A DNA stretch of 64,000 nucleotides, taken from positions 5,146,649 to 5,210,648 of the forward strand of contig NC_057763.1 in assembly GCF_010389155.1 (NCBI RefSeq), in the 5' to 3' direction. Both the position numbers and the translations under genes were made by a program. Positions 35,575 through 48,236 of the stretch are shown here, piece by piece (the stretch's first letter is position 1; each line of letters starts with the position of its first letter). The DNA comes from Erigeron canadensis (taxonomy: Eukaryota; Streptophyta; Magnoliopsida; Asterales; Asteraceae). Below the pieces are notes generated by a model. That model was not told the DNA's origin, searched no databases, and saw only the letters and a list, made by a program, of their open reading frames with translations.

Positions 35575-37652
35575 TGATGTACCCTTTTCATTTTAGTTAA
35601 TATTCAGCAAGCTTTCAAAGCCACTTTACTTTCTTCTACACAACAAGTTATCATCATATTTCTTCTCATAATTTGAGTGTTATAGTGATTTTGAAAGTTA
35701 AGGGCCTCTCAATCCTTCATAGTGTGCGTAAACAACAAACATAAACATATTACTCATAACTTCAGAATAATATATCATATGTTATAAATAAATGTAACTA
35801 GTTGACAAAAATAAAACTAAAATAAATCATAAATTAGATAATTATATTTTAATTTACATGAGACTTAGGCTATAAAAGAAATAAATCATAATTAATATAA
35901 AGAAATCAAGACTATAAAAAGAAAATAATAAATCATAATTAATATAAATCATAATTAATATAAAGAAATAAATCAAGACTAATAAATCATAATTAATATA
36001 AATCATAATTAATATAAAGAAATAAATGGTATAAATTTTAAATAAAGATGATGTCATAAATCAAGACTATAAAAAGAAAATAATTAATATAAAGAAATCT
36101 AATAATAACATGTAAGTATTATTTAGAAAATAATGATGTCATACAAATCTTGTTTTATTTATATAAGAGATATGTTTCAAAATAATGTCGATCTTTGATA
36201 AAAAACACAGCTCTCCCACATACGTACGACTGTACGAGGAAGGAGGCCAGCCTACATGCCATGATAATCTATCATCAGTCGAATCGTTATAATACTTTAT
36301 TCAATATGTGTGTTAATTAATATCATTAATGTTAGATTAAGATGATCATATAATCTTAGCCTTTTGAAACCGAAGTTTTTGATTTTTTTGTAGCAACAGT
36401 GGCGATTGGACTCAGTAACGTGCCTCTTCATCGTTCGACCACGTTATCAGCACAGTATCCTCATTCTCATTCAGTATATATATAGTCAATACATTAAATT
36501 GCGATCATAATTGAGATCTCCTATAGGAAAGTGGATCCTTGATTGACCCCTTAAAAAGATTTTCTTTCTTGCACTAGTCTTGATAGAAAGATGTCTTCTT
36601 TGCTTATGTACGTTTCTGCCAAAATGTGTTTCCAGTTTTGAAAAAAATATTATTTCGAGTGTTTTAACTACAACTTTTATGGCACAAAAGCCCTCCTAAA
36701 GGTGGTTTAGTAATCTGGTTTGAAGTGCTCATTTTGGGCCGATTGGTATTGCTAGCTATACTATGCTCATGTACGTAAACGTTTATCTGCGAATCTTCGT
36801 TCTCCTTCGGGACATATGAAGAACCTATATGAGAAAATGTATTTGATGATCGACGAAGAAAATGTATTTGATGATGGAACTGATGGTGGTCGGTTTCTTA
36901 ATAACGCAGCAATATGGACAGAAGTTTGAAAATCCTAATTAGCTTCAAATTTTTCTTAATATAATTTTGAAAGTGACCAAACGGTCACAAAAATATCCTA
37001 GATTAAGCCATGTAAAAAGATCGAATAAAAAAAGGTTCATCGGCATAACATATTAAAATTAAAAACAAAAGGAAAAGCACACCAAAATTATCCTTAAAAA
37101 AGTTCAAGTGTAATGTCAAAGAAAAAGTAAATACTGTAATTCTCTTTTTTGAAAAGGAAAAATTTTTTTTAAAGGTGAGCAACTAATTCAAGAAAATAAA
37201 CATTTGATAATCATGAAGATCCATCATAAGATTTGCAAATGCAATAAAGAAGATAATGTCCAAAAAAGGTGTGCTTATAAACCTTTGCTTAAATTCTTTT
37301 TGTCAAAAAATTTCGTACACACGATAAATTTTTGTTTTTATAATAAAAGTAAATATGATGTTTGACCAAAAACATGCAAAGTTAAGGGGTGTTTGGTATT
37401 GCGATTACAAAACAAAATCTGCGTTTTCAAAATATATTATGCGTTTTCAAAACTGCGTATTGAAAAAGCATGTAGGTACATGCTTCTCCAAAACTGCGTT
37501 TTCATAGCCGATAATCACTTTTTCATACAAACACTTTTTTAGATTATTTACATTTTACAAACGCAATAATCAGATAATCATTTTATAACACAATCCAAAC
37601 ACCCTCTAAATGCATTAAAATATTTCCTTAGTTTTGACCATATCATGGTGTT
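35575..37652. other. AT-rich repeats, no gene
   Basis: A degenerate tandem array (AAATCATAATTAATATAA units) occupies about 35880-36110. A short block at about 36394-36455 (CAACAGTGGCG, GACTCAGTAACGTGCC, CGACCACGTTATCAGCACAG) recurs at about 41005-41075, so it is part of an unresolved dispersed repeat. The remainder has no recognisable feature. Confidence 0.45.
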
Positions 37653-38290
37653 TAGGGATGTGCGTGGTCTGGTTTGGCCAGTTTTTGCTAAAAATTTCAG
37701 CCAAACCAATGTAAACGGTTTAACATATTTTCAAACCAATCCGTCCAAATTGTTATGCCAAACCAAACCAACCAAAACCAATTAACCGGTTTGGTTTGGT
37801 CCGGTTAAACGGTTATCATACTTTTGACGTTCATATATAAAAGCTTTTAGTGATACCAAATTGCAAAAGTTTCACTCATAATTAAAATGAAACACAAAGT
37901 ATTTTGAAAAATATAAATATTAATTAGCTTGGTGATTTAGGGATTGTATCTTTAAAAAATTTTAATCTAGATATTGAATATGTCCAACTTTATACCAGCT
38001 AATAATTTGTTATTTATAATTTATAATATTGAATATTAATATATACATAAACATATACATATATAATATATATATATATATATATAATAAACATACCATT
38101 GATATAAATAAATGGTCCGGTTTGGTTAAACCGGTTTGATAAAAGTCTAAAACCATGAACCAAACCATATGAGTGGTTTATTAAAAAGGCAAACCGACGG
38201 TTTAATTTTTTGATTTTAAACCGACCAATCCGTCCAATTACTTCGGTTTAAACGGTTTAGCCGGTTTAGACCAAACCGTGCACATCCCTA
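37653..38290. mobile_element. hAT-type non-autonomous element 2
   Basis: Ends TAGGGATGTGC and GCACATCCCTA are flanked by a perfect 8-bp duplication ATGGTGTT (37645-37652 and 38291-38298). The subterminal regions are full of CCAAACC / GGTTTGG motifs in both orientations. No coding sequence. Confidence 0.93.
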
Positions 38291-38624
38291 ATGGTGTTTA
38301 TGGACTTAATTTTATGGAGTGTCACAATCTATGGTAACAATTCCGAAAATCTTTTACACGATATATTGTATAGTGTACTATTATCATTCATTCATGAGAA
38401 AATAATCTAAACTGTAGTTATATAACAACCTCACATCCCCTTGAATTTTTTTATGAAATAAATAATAACCTCCTTGAATCAAAGGACTACAATTCCCCTT
38501 CATTCATTTGCATTATCCCAATATTGTTACATCAAACATTAGATCATGCATAAGTACATGTTCCATATAAAAACCCTAATTACACAAATGATCCTATAAT
38601 AAATGTATTTTGCAGTTGCTAATA

Positions 38625-38750
38625 AGTTTGGTGATCCAATGATAAGATTTTTGACTTTAGAAGAGTTCATTTGAGTTCGAGTCTCACTCTCCATATTTGT
38701 AGGTTGGATTATTGTTGGTTTTTCAAAAGTATTAAGTTGCATTTAGGATA
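38625..38750 (+). mobile_element. Possible tRNA-derived SINE relic
   Basis: A box A-like TGGTGATCCAATGATAAG at about 38631 and a box B-like GAGTTCGAGTCTC near 38673 are spaced as in a tRNA-like head. No tail or target duplication was identified. Confidence 0.4.
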
Positions 38751-38799
38751 TATCATCGTTTTAAAATAAATGTATACTACAGCCGATTGTCGCTATATA

Positions 38800-39668
38800 T
38801 AGAGGTGCAAAACAAAACCGGTTAACCTAACAGACCCGAAAGTTAACCTATAACCGAAACCGGTTAGTAACCAATAAGGTACAAACCGATAATAAGGTAC
38901 CAAGAACCGTAAATTAGTAATCGATTACAACTTTCAAAACAAAAGGTGGTTAATAACCGGTTAAATTATAACTGGTTATAATCCGGTTATGTTAATAATA
39001 ATATAATATTTCTATCTATCCAACCGTATTTTATGTATAGATGGCGCTTTTTTTCATTCACTTTTAACCATATCAACTTAGAATACTTATGTCAGTACCA
39101 AAATCGATGACGATCGAATACAAATAAATCATCACAATTATCATTGATCCCCTTATTCATTCAATCATTTAATTATATATCTATCTGATTATTCACAAAT
39201 TAAAAAATCCTAACAAAGTAACAACAATCGATCGAATCCTAACATTCAATCTTGTTTCTGCTGGTTTGTAACTTCTGTTACTCTGTACTGTCTTTGTTCT
39301 TTTCCTGCTTCAGTTCTTGACATTATTCTTGTTCTATTCTGTTTCTGATCTAACTGCTTGCGAATATTGTTCTTGTTCTGCTAGCTGAGTTGTTGAATCT
39401 TGTAACCTTTTGTTTCTGTTCAGTCTGCAACTTGCAATTCTGTTTCTTATTCTTTCGGTTAATAAAAACCGAAATAGTTTAACCTAGATCGGTTAGCCGG
39501 TTTTTATTAACCATAATCGGTTTCACCAGTTAAGGTTTTCCCACATACAAATCGGTTAATTAACCGACATACGTTAACCAAAACCGGTTATTTATTATTT
39601 TTTTAAAAGTATGTTTTCGGTTACTACTTATAAATAACCTAACCGGTTAACCGATTGTTGCACCTCTA
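38800..39668. mobile_element. hAT-type non-autonomous element 3
   Basis: Ends TAGAGGTGCAA and TTGCACCTCTA are flanked by a perfect 8-bp duplication GCTATATA (38792-38799 and 39669-39676). Subterminal AACCGGTTAA motifs occur in many copies. At 869 bp it is the longest of the three hAT elements and has no transposase. Confidence 0.93.
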
Positions 39669-41197
39669 GCTATATAGATCTTTTTATAATATAATTCATT
39701 TTGTATAAGGGTTTTACTAAACGTATCCCTAAGACTTTAATTAAGATTTATAAAAGAATTTTACACTTAACATAATTCAGAGGTTGATTTTTAATAAGAA
39801 AATGTATATATTTTTATGCACGCCGACTACATTTAGCATTTTTCCTCTTGTATAATTATTAAAATTTTTGATTTTTTAATAGAACAAGGTAAAATGTAAA
39901 AGCAACCACCAATATTCATATCCGATCAAGAAATATTCGGTCCGTGGCAATACGTGGTACATGTAGTATCTATAAAATTATTTTGACAAAGGTGGTAAAC
40001 CGAAGAGCAGTTGTACCTGGGGTTGTTATCACGGAATTGCAAGACATAACTATGTTCACATGCTTTTGTTTAGCTAGCGACAATTGCGGTGCCCCCACAC
40101 ACATGTGCCTACTAAAACAATCATATATACTATACGTTTAGCCGCAGAACGCAGCGACGGTGATGAAAGTGGTGGCAGGTGACGGCTATGGAGGTGACCG
40201 TAACGATGATGATATGGTTATTAATGTAAAAGTAATTGATATAAATAAGACAATGTAATTATTTTAAGGGTAATTTATATATTTTAAAAACTTAAAAGTT
40301 GAAATAGAAAAAAAAAGTTTATTTTATATAAGAATAAAAGGTAACTAAAAATAAAAAAATACTCTTTGTCCCAAGTTTGTTATTTACATTTCTATTATTT
40401 ATATTCCAATTAATAATTTAGATGCAAATTTTATCCGCCCCAATTTAAATGTTCAAATTTAAGTTGTTAAGTTTTTCTTCTTTAATTTTGATCGTAAGTA
40501 TTTTTTGTTTGTGCAACATAATGCCTAGTAAAAGTTATATTAATAAAAAAAAGCATTTAAAGCTCAATATATCTATATAGTTTACATCAAGTATTGTGTA
40601 ACACAACAAAAATTTACGATCAAAGTTTTGAAAGAAATACTTTAAAAGTCAAAATAAAATATTTAAATTGGTACGAAAGAAGTATTTAATTATATACTTA
40701 TCCATAAAAAAAAGTTTACTCATATATGATGAGTATCTATAATACAATATAATGGTTGTATTTTTTTAAAAACTTAAATTTATAAAAAAGTAACTTATTT
40801 TTATTTAATTCTTAAAAAAGCAATATATTTATATTTTAATTTGATTATTAAAGGCATTATGTTTTCAAATAATAAGCAATTGAGGTAACATTATTAGCTT
40901 TTATGTGTTCATATATAAAGTAGATGGGAAATAATATATGTTTAAAAAAAAAACTTATAATACGGAGTAATTCTTTGAACTATAGGTGTATAACATTTTT
41001 TGAACAACAGTGGTGTGGACTCAGCGACATGCCTCTTCATCTCCGGTAGAGATCGACCACGTCACCAGCACAGTCAATCTGAGGGCATGATAGGCGGTGG
41101 ATGTCCCACTAATGTTCTGGAGGAAACTAGTTAATGCTAGAGAAAACCCCCATGCTCCACCTCATTAGCAAAGACTTCCCAATATATATATATATAT
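39669..41197. other. Intergenic with Helitron-like and Stowaway-like relics
   Basis: About 40139-40330 looks like a minus-strand Helitron relic: hairpin-like CCGCAGAACGCAGCGACGG, a GGTGG-rich zone, then the family AATGTAAAAGTAATTGATAT block. About 40358-40685 has Stowaway-like inverted ends (CTCTTTGTCCCAAG; right side GGTACGAAAGAAGTAT). At 41005-41075 lies the second copy of the block seen at 36394. No gene. Confidence 0.4.
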
Positions 41198-43188
41198 GAG
41201 GACAATCAAATAAAAACAATTTTAAAATAAGAACAAGGTAAGAACAATTAAAAACTAAATTTTGATGCATTAATGTAACATCTCAAGATTTTTGTAAATT
41301 AACCCCTTTTGTAGTTTTGACAGTAAAATAATTTCCTAATATTTTATTTTTGGATATGAGGTTAATTTAGTTGGAACTTTAATGGATAATGGGTATTTTA
41401 CCAACTTAATTTAGTAAAAAACGTGGCTTGATGGGAGGATGTCCAGCCATCCTGTTTGTTGTGAGTCACAATTCCATTTCCACCTAATATCTCTTCTTGA
41501 AGCTTTTTTCAATCTAATCCCAACCAAATTTTAATTTTCAAGACACTCTTTAAAGATTAGTAATAGCAATAACCTTCCTATCATCTAAGAAATTGAAAAG
41601 TGAAGGTTTGATTGTGGTGGTGGCTGAAAATTAGGAAGAAGAAGGGGAAGAAATTGTGACTTGAATCCTTAAATTTATTCTTCCATTTCCTTAAGATAAA
41701 TCTTTCTTAACCTAGTTTTGATTCTATTAAGAATTAGGGTTCATGGGAAATCCAATTTAGGGATTTTTAGGTTGGAAGATAATCTTGTTATTATTTTCCC
41801 AAATTCTAATTACATTTTGATATATGATTATAGTAAGGCATGAATGGGCTGATTTGAGTTGTTAGTGACCATTATGGTCGAAATCAGAATATGGATCTAT
41901 GTATGTGTTTGTTAGCGCAAAAGTGAGTATGCAAGTGATGGTATGATGGTATCATTGGCTACATGTGATAGTCTTTTGTGTTTTTGTCTTCCTTAGTATA
42001 TATACTTGTATGCAAGTTTATTCACTAAGCATTCGCTTACTTTTTATTTGTTTACCATTTTGATAGGTGGTTTCGGAAGAAGGAACCAGTTCTTGTGATT
42101 TGAAGTTGTTGACATATTGAAGTTGATAGGAATTTGAAGGTATTTTGACTATTCTTGGAAGAATGGTGTTTGATAGAAACCTAATTCATCCCACCTCATA
42201 TGGCTCTTGGTACATTTTGTGTCATTTTGTATGAAAGTGTTGTAATGTCATCATTTTAAGTCTTGTAATCCTAAATTTGTAAGTTTGTAGTTGACATTGT
42301 GTCAAAAGGGTGCTTTGACAACTTGGGTAATTCGGGCAAGTGACCCATTTGGTTTGGTAAACTATTGGTAAACTTTTGATATGTTCAAGTAAAGGTTGGT
42401 TACTCATTTGATGTTGTATTCAGTGTTTTTGGGTCAGTTTGGATGTTAGTAAACTGTTTTGAAAGTTGGAAATCAATATAATGAGTTGCAAGTCATTTGG
42501 AGTGTCAAAAATAATGATTTTGCTATGTGATCAAAAGTTGCGCCGCAACTCTTTGTAGGTTCGCCGCAACTTTGGTCTTGTCCATTTTTCTGACCTCTTA
42601 GGTTCGCCGCAACTTTGAAGGGGTACACCGCAACTTTTTCTCGTTCAGTATAAAACTCAAATTTTGAAACGATCGTAACTTTCAAACCGTAACTTCGTTT
42701 TTAACATTCAAGTTATCCACGAAAACGTGTTGGAGTCTAATTTCTAATGGTAAGGTTCTTTAAAGATGAAACAAGACTTGAGTTATCCAAAAGATGGTTT
42801 AAAGTGAAGTGATCAAGTCCCGATTTTTAAAATTAATAAAAAAAAATACCTCTTATTTTGGGTCGATTCGATTCAATTAAAAGTTCATAAACTAACATAA
42901 TATATAACTAACTATCATTATTTAAGTGTTTAACAAGACATTGGTCTGTCAAAATAAAAAAAATCATGTTTTTTGTTTTGTGCATCCATCTTGGATGCAT
43001 ATTCATTAAAATGATGTATCCAACAAAAAATGTGATTTTTTCGATTTTGACGGGTCAATGTGTTGTTAAATACTTAAATAATGATAATTAGTTATGCAAT
43101 ATGTTGGTTTTATGGAATTTTGATGCATCAAATTATGTTTTTAAGTATTATCATTGTTCTAATTTTAAGAGTGTTCTCAACGGAGTGT
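41198..43188. mobile_element. (TA)n-bounded foldback MITE split by a solo LTR
   Basis: Flanks are (TA)n on both sides. The left piece (to 41273) and right piece (from 42876) together match the intact relative at 45606-45969: AAAAACTAAATTTTGATGCA on the left, CATCCATCTTGGATGCATAT and GTGATTTTTTCGATTTTGAC on the right. The insert between them is the LTR at 41274-42875. Confidence 0.75.
41274..42875 (+). mobile_element. Solo LTR, 1.6 kb
   Basis: Termini TGTAACATCTC...GATTCGATTCA (TG...CA) with a perfect 5-bp duplication ATTAA (41269-41273 and 42876-42880). No PBS, PPT or coding frame lies inside, so it reads as a solo LTR left by recombination. Repeated CGCCGCAACTTT motifs lie at about 42540-42640. 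The strand is arbitrary. Confidence 0.8.
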
Positions 43189-44340
43189 TATATATATATA
43201 ATATAATATAATAATTTAAGTAGCTTTAGCTACAATAAACTTTTTTTTTTTATAATCATTTTAACATCAAACTTTTAGTTTTTTTTTTGTTTTGATCACA
43301 AACTTTGAATGTTTTATATTTTGTCCTTTAAATTTTTGATTTTTTTTGCCTTTGACCACAAACTTTGATTTAAATATGTTTTGCCCTTTAAACATTTGAA
43401 TTTCTTGGCTTTGCCCAAAAATTTTGGTGTTCTTTATATTTTGCCACTTGAAAATCTTTTTAATCTTGGATTTTTTACTTTCTCATATTTCTTTCTTTTG
43501 ATCACCAACAACTTCATGTCATTGTATACTTCTTATAAGCCAACATCAGAACCAAACTGTATAACATAGTAAGTAAAATTTGCTTTTTTTTTCCTACATG
43601 AAAACATCAAATATAGTGAAAAACAAAAACACAAAAAATTATGTTTTCTTTATTATTTTCAATTTTAATTGTTCATTTCATTAAGTGTATTTTCTTTTAA
43701 CAATCTTGAATTTGTTTTTCCTACATAACTTTTTGGAATAAATTTTTAATTACATTACTTGTAAAATATATCTTTACGTGCTTGTAATTTAAATTTTAAG
43801 CATCTTAACTTGAAGGATGTTGCATACTCATGATCAACGACTGATTAATCACAGACTAAGGGATGAGTATAACATATAGTGTAATACTTATGCCATGACC
43901 TAAACGCCATCTTTTAAATATTTTTTTACTAGACTTTTTTCACTTTTTGATACGTTTTTATAATGCGCGTTTATCATTATACATCGATCGTCGGTCTTAT
44001 ATACGTTGTAGATTTTAACCATCGTTATGTTTTCCGGGACAATACCCAAGATATAAAAACAAGTTCATAACATTAAGAAGATTATTATTTCCCGTAATGA
44101 TACATGCATTCATACACATCCAAAACAATCATACACATCCAAAACAATTTCTTAGTTCCATTATTATTTATAAAAGTTGGGAACACAATGGGTCCTAACT
44201 TTCTTCGTGCCACATATTTAATTAAATGGGACCTAATAAAAAAAAATTGCATGAGATTCGTTAACGTTTAGTCGGTGTAATAACCAAAAATGGTAGTAAC
44301 CAACCATAAATTAAATTATCTATATTCCTTTATAAAACAA
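43189..44340. other. AT-rich stretch, no feature recognised
   Basis: Contains degenerate direct repeats near 43260-43450 (units with CACAAACTTTGA and TTTTGCCCTTTAAA). No gene and no bounded element. Confidence 0.4.
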
Positions 44341-44344
44341 ACTC

Positions 44345-44643
44345 AACCCTTCTCTCTCAATTTAAAAATCTGATATGTTTAATTTACTCTCCATCTTAAT
44401 AAATTTTTATTTATATTTTATAAACTATGACTAAAATGTCCTTAAAAAAAGTTCAGCCTCTATCTCACCATCACGTAGAAACAAATAGGAAAAAAAACTC
44501 TAATTCACAATTCGTTCCTTCCTCCCCCTTTCACATCCCATCGCAAAAGTTCATCATATTGCCGACCACAATGAAATTACTTTTACGTTAGTAATCACAC
44601 CGTCACCGCCTCACGCCGTTGCATTGCGCGGACACCAATCTAG
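44345..44643 (+). mobile_element. Helitron-like non-autonomous element
   Basis: The 3' end is good: GC hairpin CCGTTGCATTGCGCGG (about 44616-44631), nine bases, then CTAG at 44640-44643. A CCGTCACCGCC-type block precedes it. The 5' start near TCTCAATTTAAAAATC is a guess. Confidence 0.5.
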
Positions 44644-44717
44644 TATATATATAACTACTGCTCATACCCGTCCATTGGATAGGTAGTCTTAAGATATATA
44701 AATCTTATAATAATTGT

Positions 44718-44984
44718 GAAATAAAAAGTGTATAACCAATATCACAACTTAATGAATCCGAAAGCTAAAAAAGAAATATATGAAAATTAACTCCATATAA
44801 ATATTGATTTCAGTTTACCTTTTTTTTTAAAACTTTAGTTAAATAAAAAGAGAAACAAAAAGTGTATGACCAATATCACAACTTAATTAATACGAAAGCT
44901 AAAGAAGAAACATATGAAAATTAACTTCATATAAATATTGATTTCATTTTATCTTTTTTTTCCAACTTTAGGTAAATAAAAAGA
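44718..44984. repeat. Two tandem units of about 133 bp
   Basis: Units start GAAATAAAAAGTGTATAACC (44718) and GAAACAAAAAGTGTATGACC (44852), with a third partial start at 44985. Both contain CAATATCACAACTTAAT and ATATAAATATTGATTTCA. Non-coding. Confidence 0.85.
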
Positions 44985-44999
44985 GAAACAAAAAGTGTA

Positions 45000-45270
45000 G
45001 AGTATATAATTTCAAAAATATATATCAATTCATAAACAAAGACCATCTAAAACGTTTTGATTTCTTCGGGTTGTTCTACTCCGAAACAGTTCATACATGC
45101 ACAACACAGAGTCGTAAATCATGTTTAACATGTGTTAACTTAAGATTTTCAAGATGAACTAATGTTGTCTTATTTTTTGTTGTTAAATAAGAAATCATAA
45201 TGAACTTATAATGGAAAACAAATTAAATTAAAAGAGATAATAATAATAATAACATAAGAATTCAATGTTA

Positions 45271-45336
<66 letters not shown>

Positions 45337-45567
45337 TAAAATGAACAAAGTATATAAATTAAAAAACCTTTTTGTTAGTCGATCGTAGCTTTTTTTTTGC
45401 CGTAAGGTTTTTGTTATGGTTATAATAATAATAAAGATTTTTTTTATTAAAGGTCGGTCATTTTCTATTAAATAAATATTAAAAAAATAGAGGATTATTA
45501 AGGAGGGAGTATTAGGCTAAAGGGAAGGATTAGGGGTGCCAAGTATACCATCAACCCCATCTTTTAG

Positions 45568-45605
<38 letters not shown>
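45000..45605. repeat. Inverted copy of the 30890 element, with microsatellites
   Basis: A (TAA)n tract lies at 45271-45336. About 45415-45567 is the reverse complement of the start of the 30890 element (GATTATTAAGGAGG, ACCATCAACCCC). It ends in a (TA)n run at about 45568-45605. Confidence 0.75.
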
Positions 45606-45607
<2 letters not shown>

Positions 45608-45969
45608 GGAAAATAAGAACACCGGGAGAACGCTTAAAAACTACATTTTGATACATTAAAATTACATAAAATTAACATAGTGTAATTATCATTATTTAAT
45701 TGTTTAACTACACATTGGCCTATCAAAATCGAGAAAATCATGTTTTTTGTTTTATGCATTCATCTTGGATGCATATTCATCAAAATGATACATACAACAA
45801 AAAATGTGATTTTTTCAATTTTGACGGATCAATATGTTGTTAATCACTTAAATAATGATAACTAGTGATGCACTATGTTAGTTTTATGGACTTTTAATGC
45901 ATTAAAATGATGTTTTTAAGTGTTCCCACCGTTTCTTATTTTAAGAGTATTCTTACCGGAGTGTTACCC
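45606..45969. mobile_element. (TA)n-bounded foldback MITE, intact
   Basis: Left end GGGGAAAATAAGAACACCGG; right end read in reverse GGGTAACACTCCGGTAAGAA. Inner inverted blocks include ACATTAAAATTACATAAA-type sequence on both arms. It lies between (TA)n runs. It is the uninterrupted relative of 41198-43188. Confidence 0.8.
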
Positions 45970-45983
45970 TATATATATGTATA

Positions 45984-46509
45984 GGGGCAGGTTATTTAGA
46001 ATCCACCTTATTTAGAGTCCAAAAAAGGTCCACATTTTGAGAACCCCTTTTTTTGCGAGAACCTTTGAGAACTTATCAAATCTAGCCCAACCGATGATTA
46101 TTCTTTACATGAAAATTGTTTTTTGATTGTTTTCTGAATAACTTATGTGTAATTTTAAAGTTTATAGTTGTGTGGAGGCATGGATTATCATCCGTTACAC
46201 AATTATGTGGAGATTTGAATTCTTGATCACATGTGCACGAATATTGCTATGATCACATGTATGCAAGTTGATCACATGTAATCATAGCAATATTCGTGCA
46301 CATGTGATCAAGAATCCAAATCTCCAAATAATTGTATAACGGATGATAATCCATGCCTCCACACAATTATAAACTTCAAAATTACACATAAGTTATTCAG
46401 AAAACAATCAAAAAACAATTTTCGTGTAAAGAATAATCATCGGTTAGGCTTGATTTGAAAAGTTCTCAAAGGTTCTTGCAAAAAAAGGGTTCTCAAAATA
46501 ACTTTACCC
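45984..46509. mobile_element. Foldback MITE, copy 2, with a foreign left end
   Basis: From about 46035 this is the hairpin element of 23128-23614, with arms of about 230 bp. The central loop (ATGCAAGTTG) is reversed relative to copy 1, so the insertion is in the opposite orientation. Its first 50 bp (GGGGCAGGTTATTTAGAATC onward) are instead the left end of the neighbouring MITE at 46532. Confidence 0.8.
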
Positions 46510-46531
46510 TATATATATATATATATATATA

Positions 46532-46865
46532 GGGGCAAGTTATTTAGAATCCACCTTATTTAGAGTCCAAAAAAGGTCCATATAACTTACACATGTGTAA
46601 GTTAAGCTTACACATATGTAAGGCCGTCCATCTTCTCCAGTGACTTTTCCGGCGAGAATCAGGTTCATTACACACGTGTAAGTCGTGGTGGTGGTGGTGG
46701 TGGTGACTTACACATGTGTAAGTCGTGGTGGCGGTAGTCGCCGTCGCCAGAAACTCATGGTGGTGATCGGAGATGATGGTGGTGGTGGTTGAATTTTGGG
46801 AAATGGAAGAAAATCTAAGGACCCTTTTTAGACTCCAAATAAGGTGGACTCTAAATAACTTTTCC
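46532..46865. mobile_element. (TA)n-bounded MITE with ACACATGTGTAAGT motifs
   Basis: Left end GTTATTTAGAATCCACCTTA, right end reversed GTTATTTAGAGTCCACCTTA, about 30 bp of TIR. The inside has several palindromic ACACATGTGT motifs and a GGTGGTGG run (46684-46702). A His-rich 103-codon minus-strand frame is only the reverse of this repeat. Confidence 0.85.
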
Positions 46866-47211
46866 ATATTTATATATATATATTATATATATATATAGGG
46901 GTGAGTTATTTATAAGACTTGCGTTAAAAAAGTACAAAAAGTACATGATTAAGTTAACTTACTTTCTTCTTCTTCCTTGAGTCCTAACTAATTAAGGATT
47001 TGAGTACATAATTGGAAGGGTTAATTGAAAACTTGTTAAAAGAGTTACTAAACATCTTATGTTTCTAATGTACGTACTTTAACTTGACAATGAAAGATAT
47101 AAATAGTAACTTTCGAGATGCACCACACGATGATAAGGTGCAGCTCACACAACCACTATTTTAACTCTTCGGGTTAATTTTTGCAAAAAAAATATGTGGA
47201 AATTTTGGGAA
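46866..47211. other. Short intergenic spacer with a MITE left end
   Basis: After a (TA)n run, GGGGTGAGTTATTTATAAGA (46900) looks like the left end of another (TA)n-bounded element whose right end is missing. No gene. Confidence 0.4.
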
Positions 47212-47216
47212 AAAAT

Positions 47217-47330
47217 TATTGAGAGATTTTAAGTTTCCTTAATCTCTCTTTTGGTATTCTATATAAATACCTATTGTAACCTTGATTAAGATATGAGAAA
47301 ACCAATTAACCTTATTCATGGAAGTCATCA
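47217..47330 (+). repeat. 5' LTR of the Copia element (114 bp)
   Basis: Nearly identical to 51293-51421 except for a 15-bp block missing here and a few substitutions. It contains CTATATAAAT, a TATA box. It is very short for a Copia LTR. Confidence 0.9.
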
Positions 47331-47342
47331 TGGTATCAAAGC
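47331..47342 (+). other. Primer binding site
   Basis: TGGTATCAAAGC directly follows the LTR. It matches the initiator tRNA-Met PBS (TGGTATCAGAGC) at 11 of 12 bases. Confidence 0.9.
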
Positions 47343-47354
47343 TCGACTTTTTTT

Positions 47355-48236
47355 GCCAAAGGATTCACACAGATGGAAGGGGTTGACTATCATGATACAT
47401 TTGCTCCGATAGCCAAATTGGTTACTGTTCGGACTCTCTTAGCGGTAGCTATAAAGAAAAATTGGGTCATTCATCAACTTGATGCAAACAATGCATTTTT
47501 ACATGGGGACTTGGACGAAGAAGTCTACACAAAAATCCCACAAGGTTTTGCTAAGGATGGAGAAACTCGAGTTTGTCGTTTAAGGAAGTCACTTTATGGT
47601 TTGAAACAAGCAATTGGTATCACAAATTCACCAATGCTCTTCTTGACCTTGGTTTCAAACAATCAAAGGCTGATCATTCGTTATTCATTCATGGGGAAGG
47701 CAGTGACTTTGTTGCGTGTCTTATTTATGTTGATGATGTTATAATAGTGGGTAATACCACAATGAAAATGCAAAAAACAAAGGATGAACTTCACAAAAGA
47801 TTCAGCATCAAAGACCTTGGTAATCTCAAGTACTTTCTTGGCATTGAGGTTGCTCGTACTAAAGAAGGATTAGTGTTAAATCAACGAAAATATATCCTTG
47901 ACATCTTGGAAGATTGTGGTTTACGAGGATGCAAACCTAACACTTTTCCTTTTGAGCAAAATTTAAAACATGATCTAGCAAAATCTGAACCAAAGGTTGA
48001 TGCAGAGAAATATCGTCGCATAGTTGGCAGACTCCTTTATCTTCAAGCAACTAGACCAGACATCACTTATTCAGTTAATGTGCTTAGTCAGTTTGTTGCT
48101 GATCTGCGACAACCTCATGAAGACGCAGTTCAACGGGTTCTTTGCTATTTGAAGGCTACAACAGGTCAAGGCATATTGCTTTCAAGAGAAGGTGGTTGTA
48201 CACTTACTGCTTATTGCGATTCTGATTGGCTTGGGT
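47355..48236 (+). pseudogene. Copia reverse transcriptase fragment, frameshifted
   Basis: The frame starts [20 protein letters not shown], then [20 protein letters not shown] and [11 protein letters not shown] loss of about five bases near 47613 shifts the frame, which continues [15 protein letters not shown], the catalytic [19 protein letters not shown] and ATRPDITYSVNVLSQF. It runs into RNase H (TAYCDSDWLG) and is cut by the solo LTR at 48236. RNase H resumes at 50841. Confidence 0.95.

Noticed and set aside
46556..46867. His-rich 103-codon minus-strand frame
   Set aside because: Lies entirely inside a MITE and is the reverse of its GGTGGT run and palindromes.
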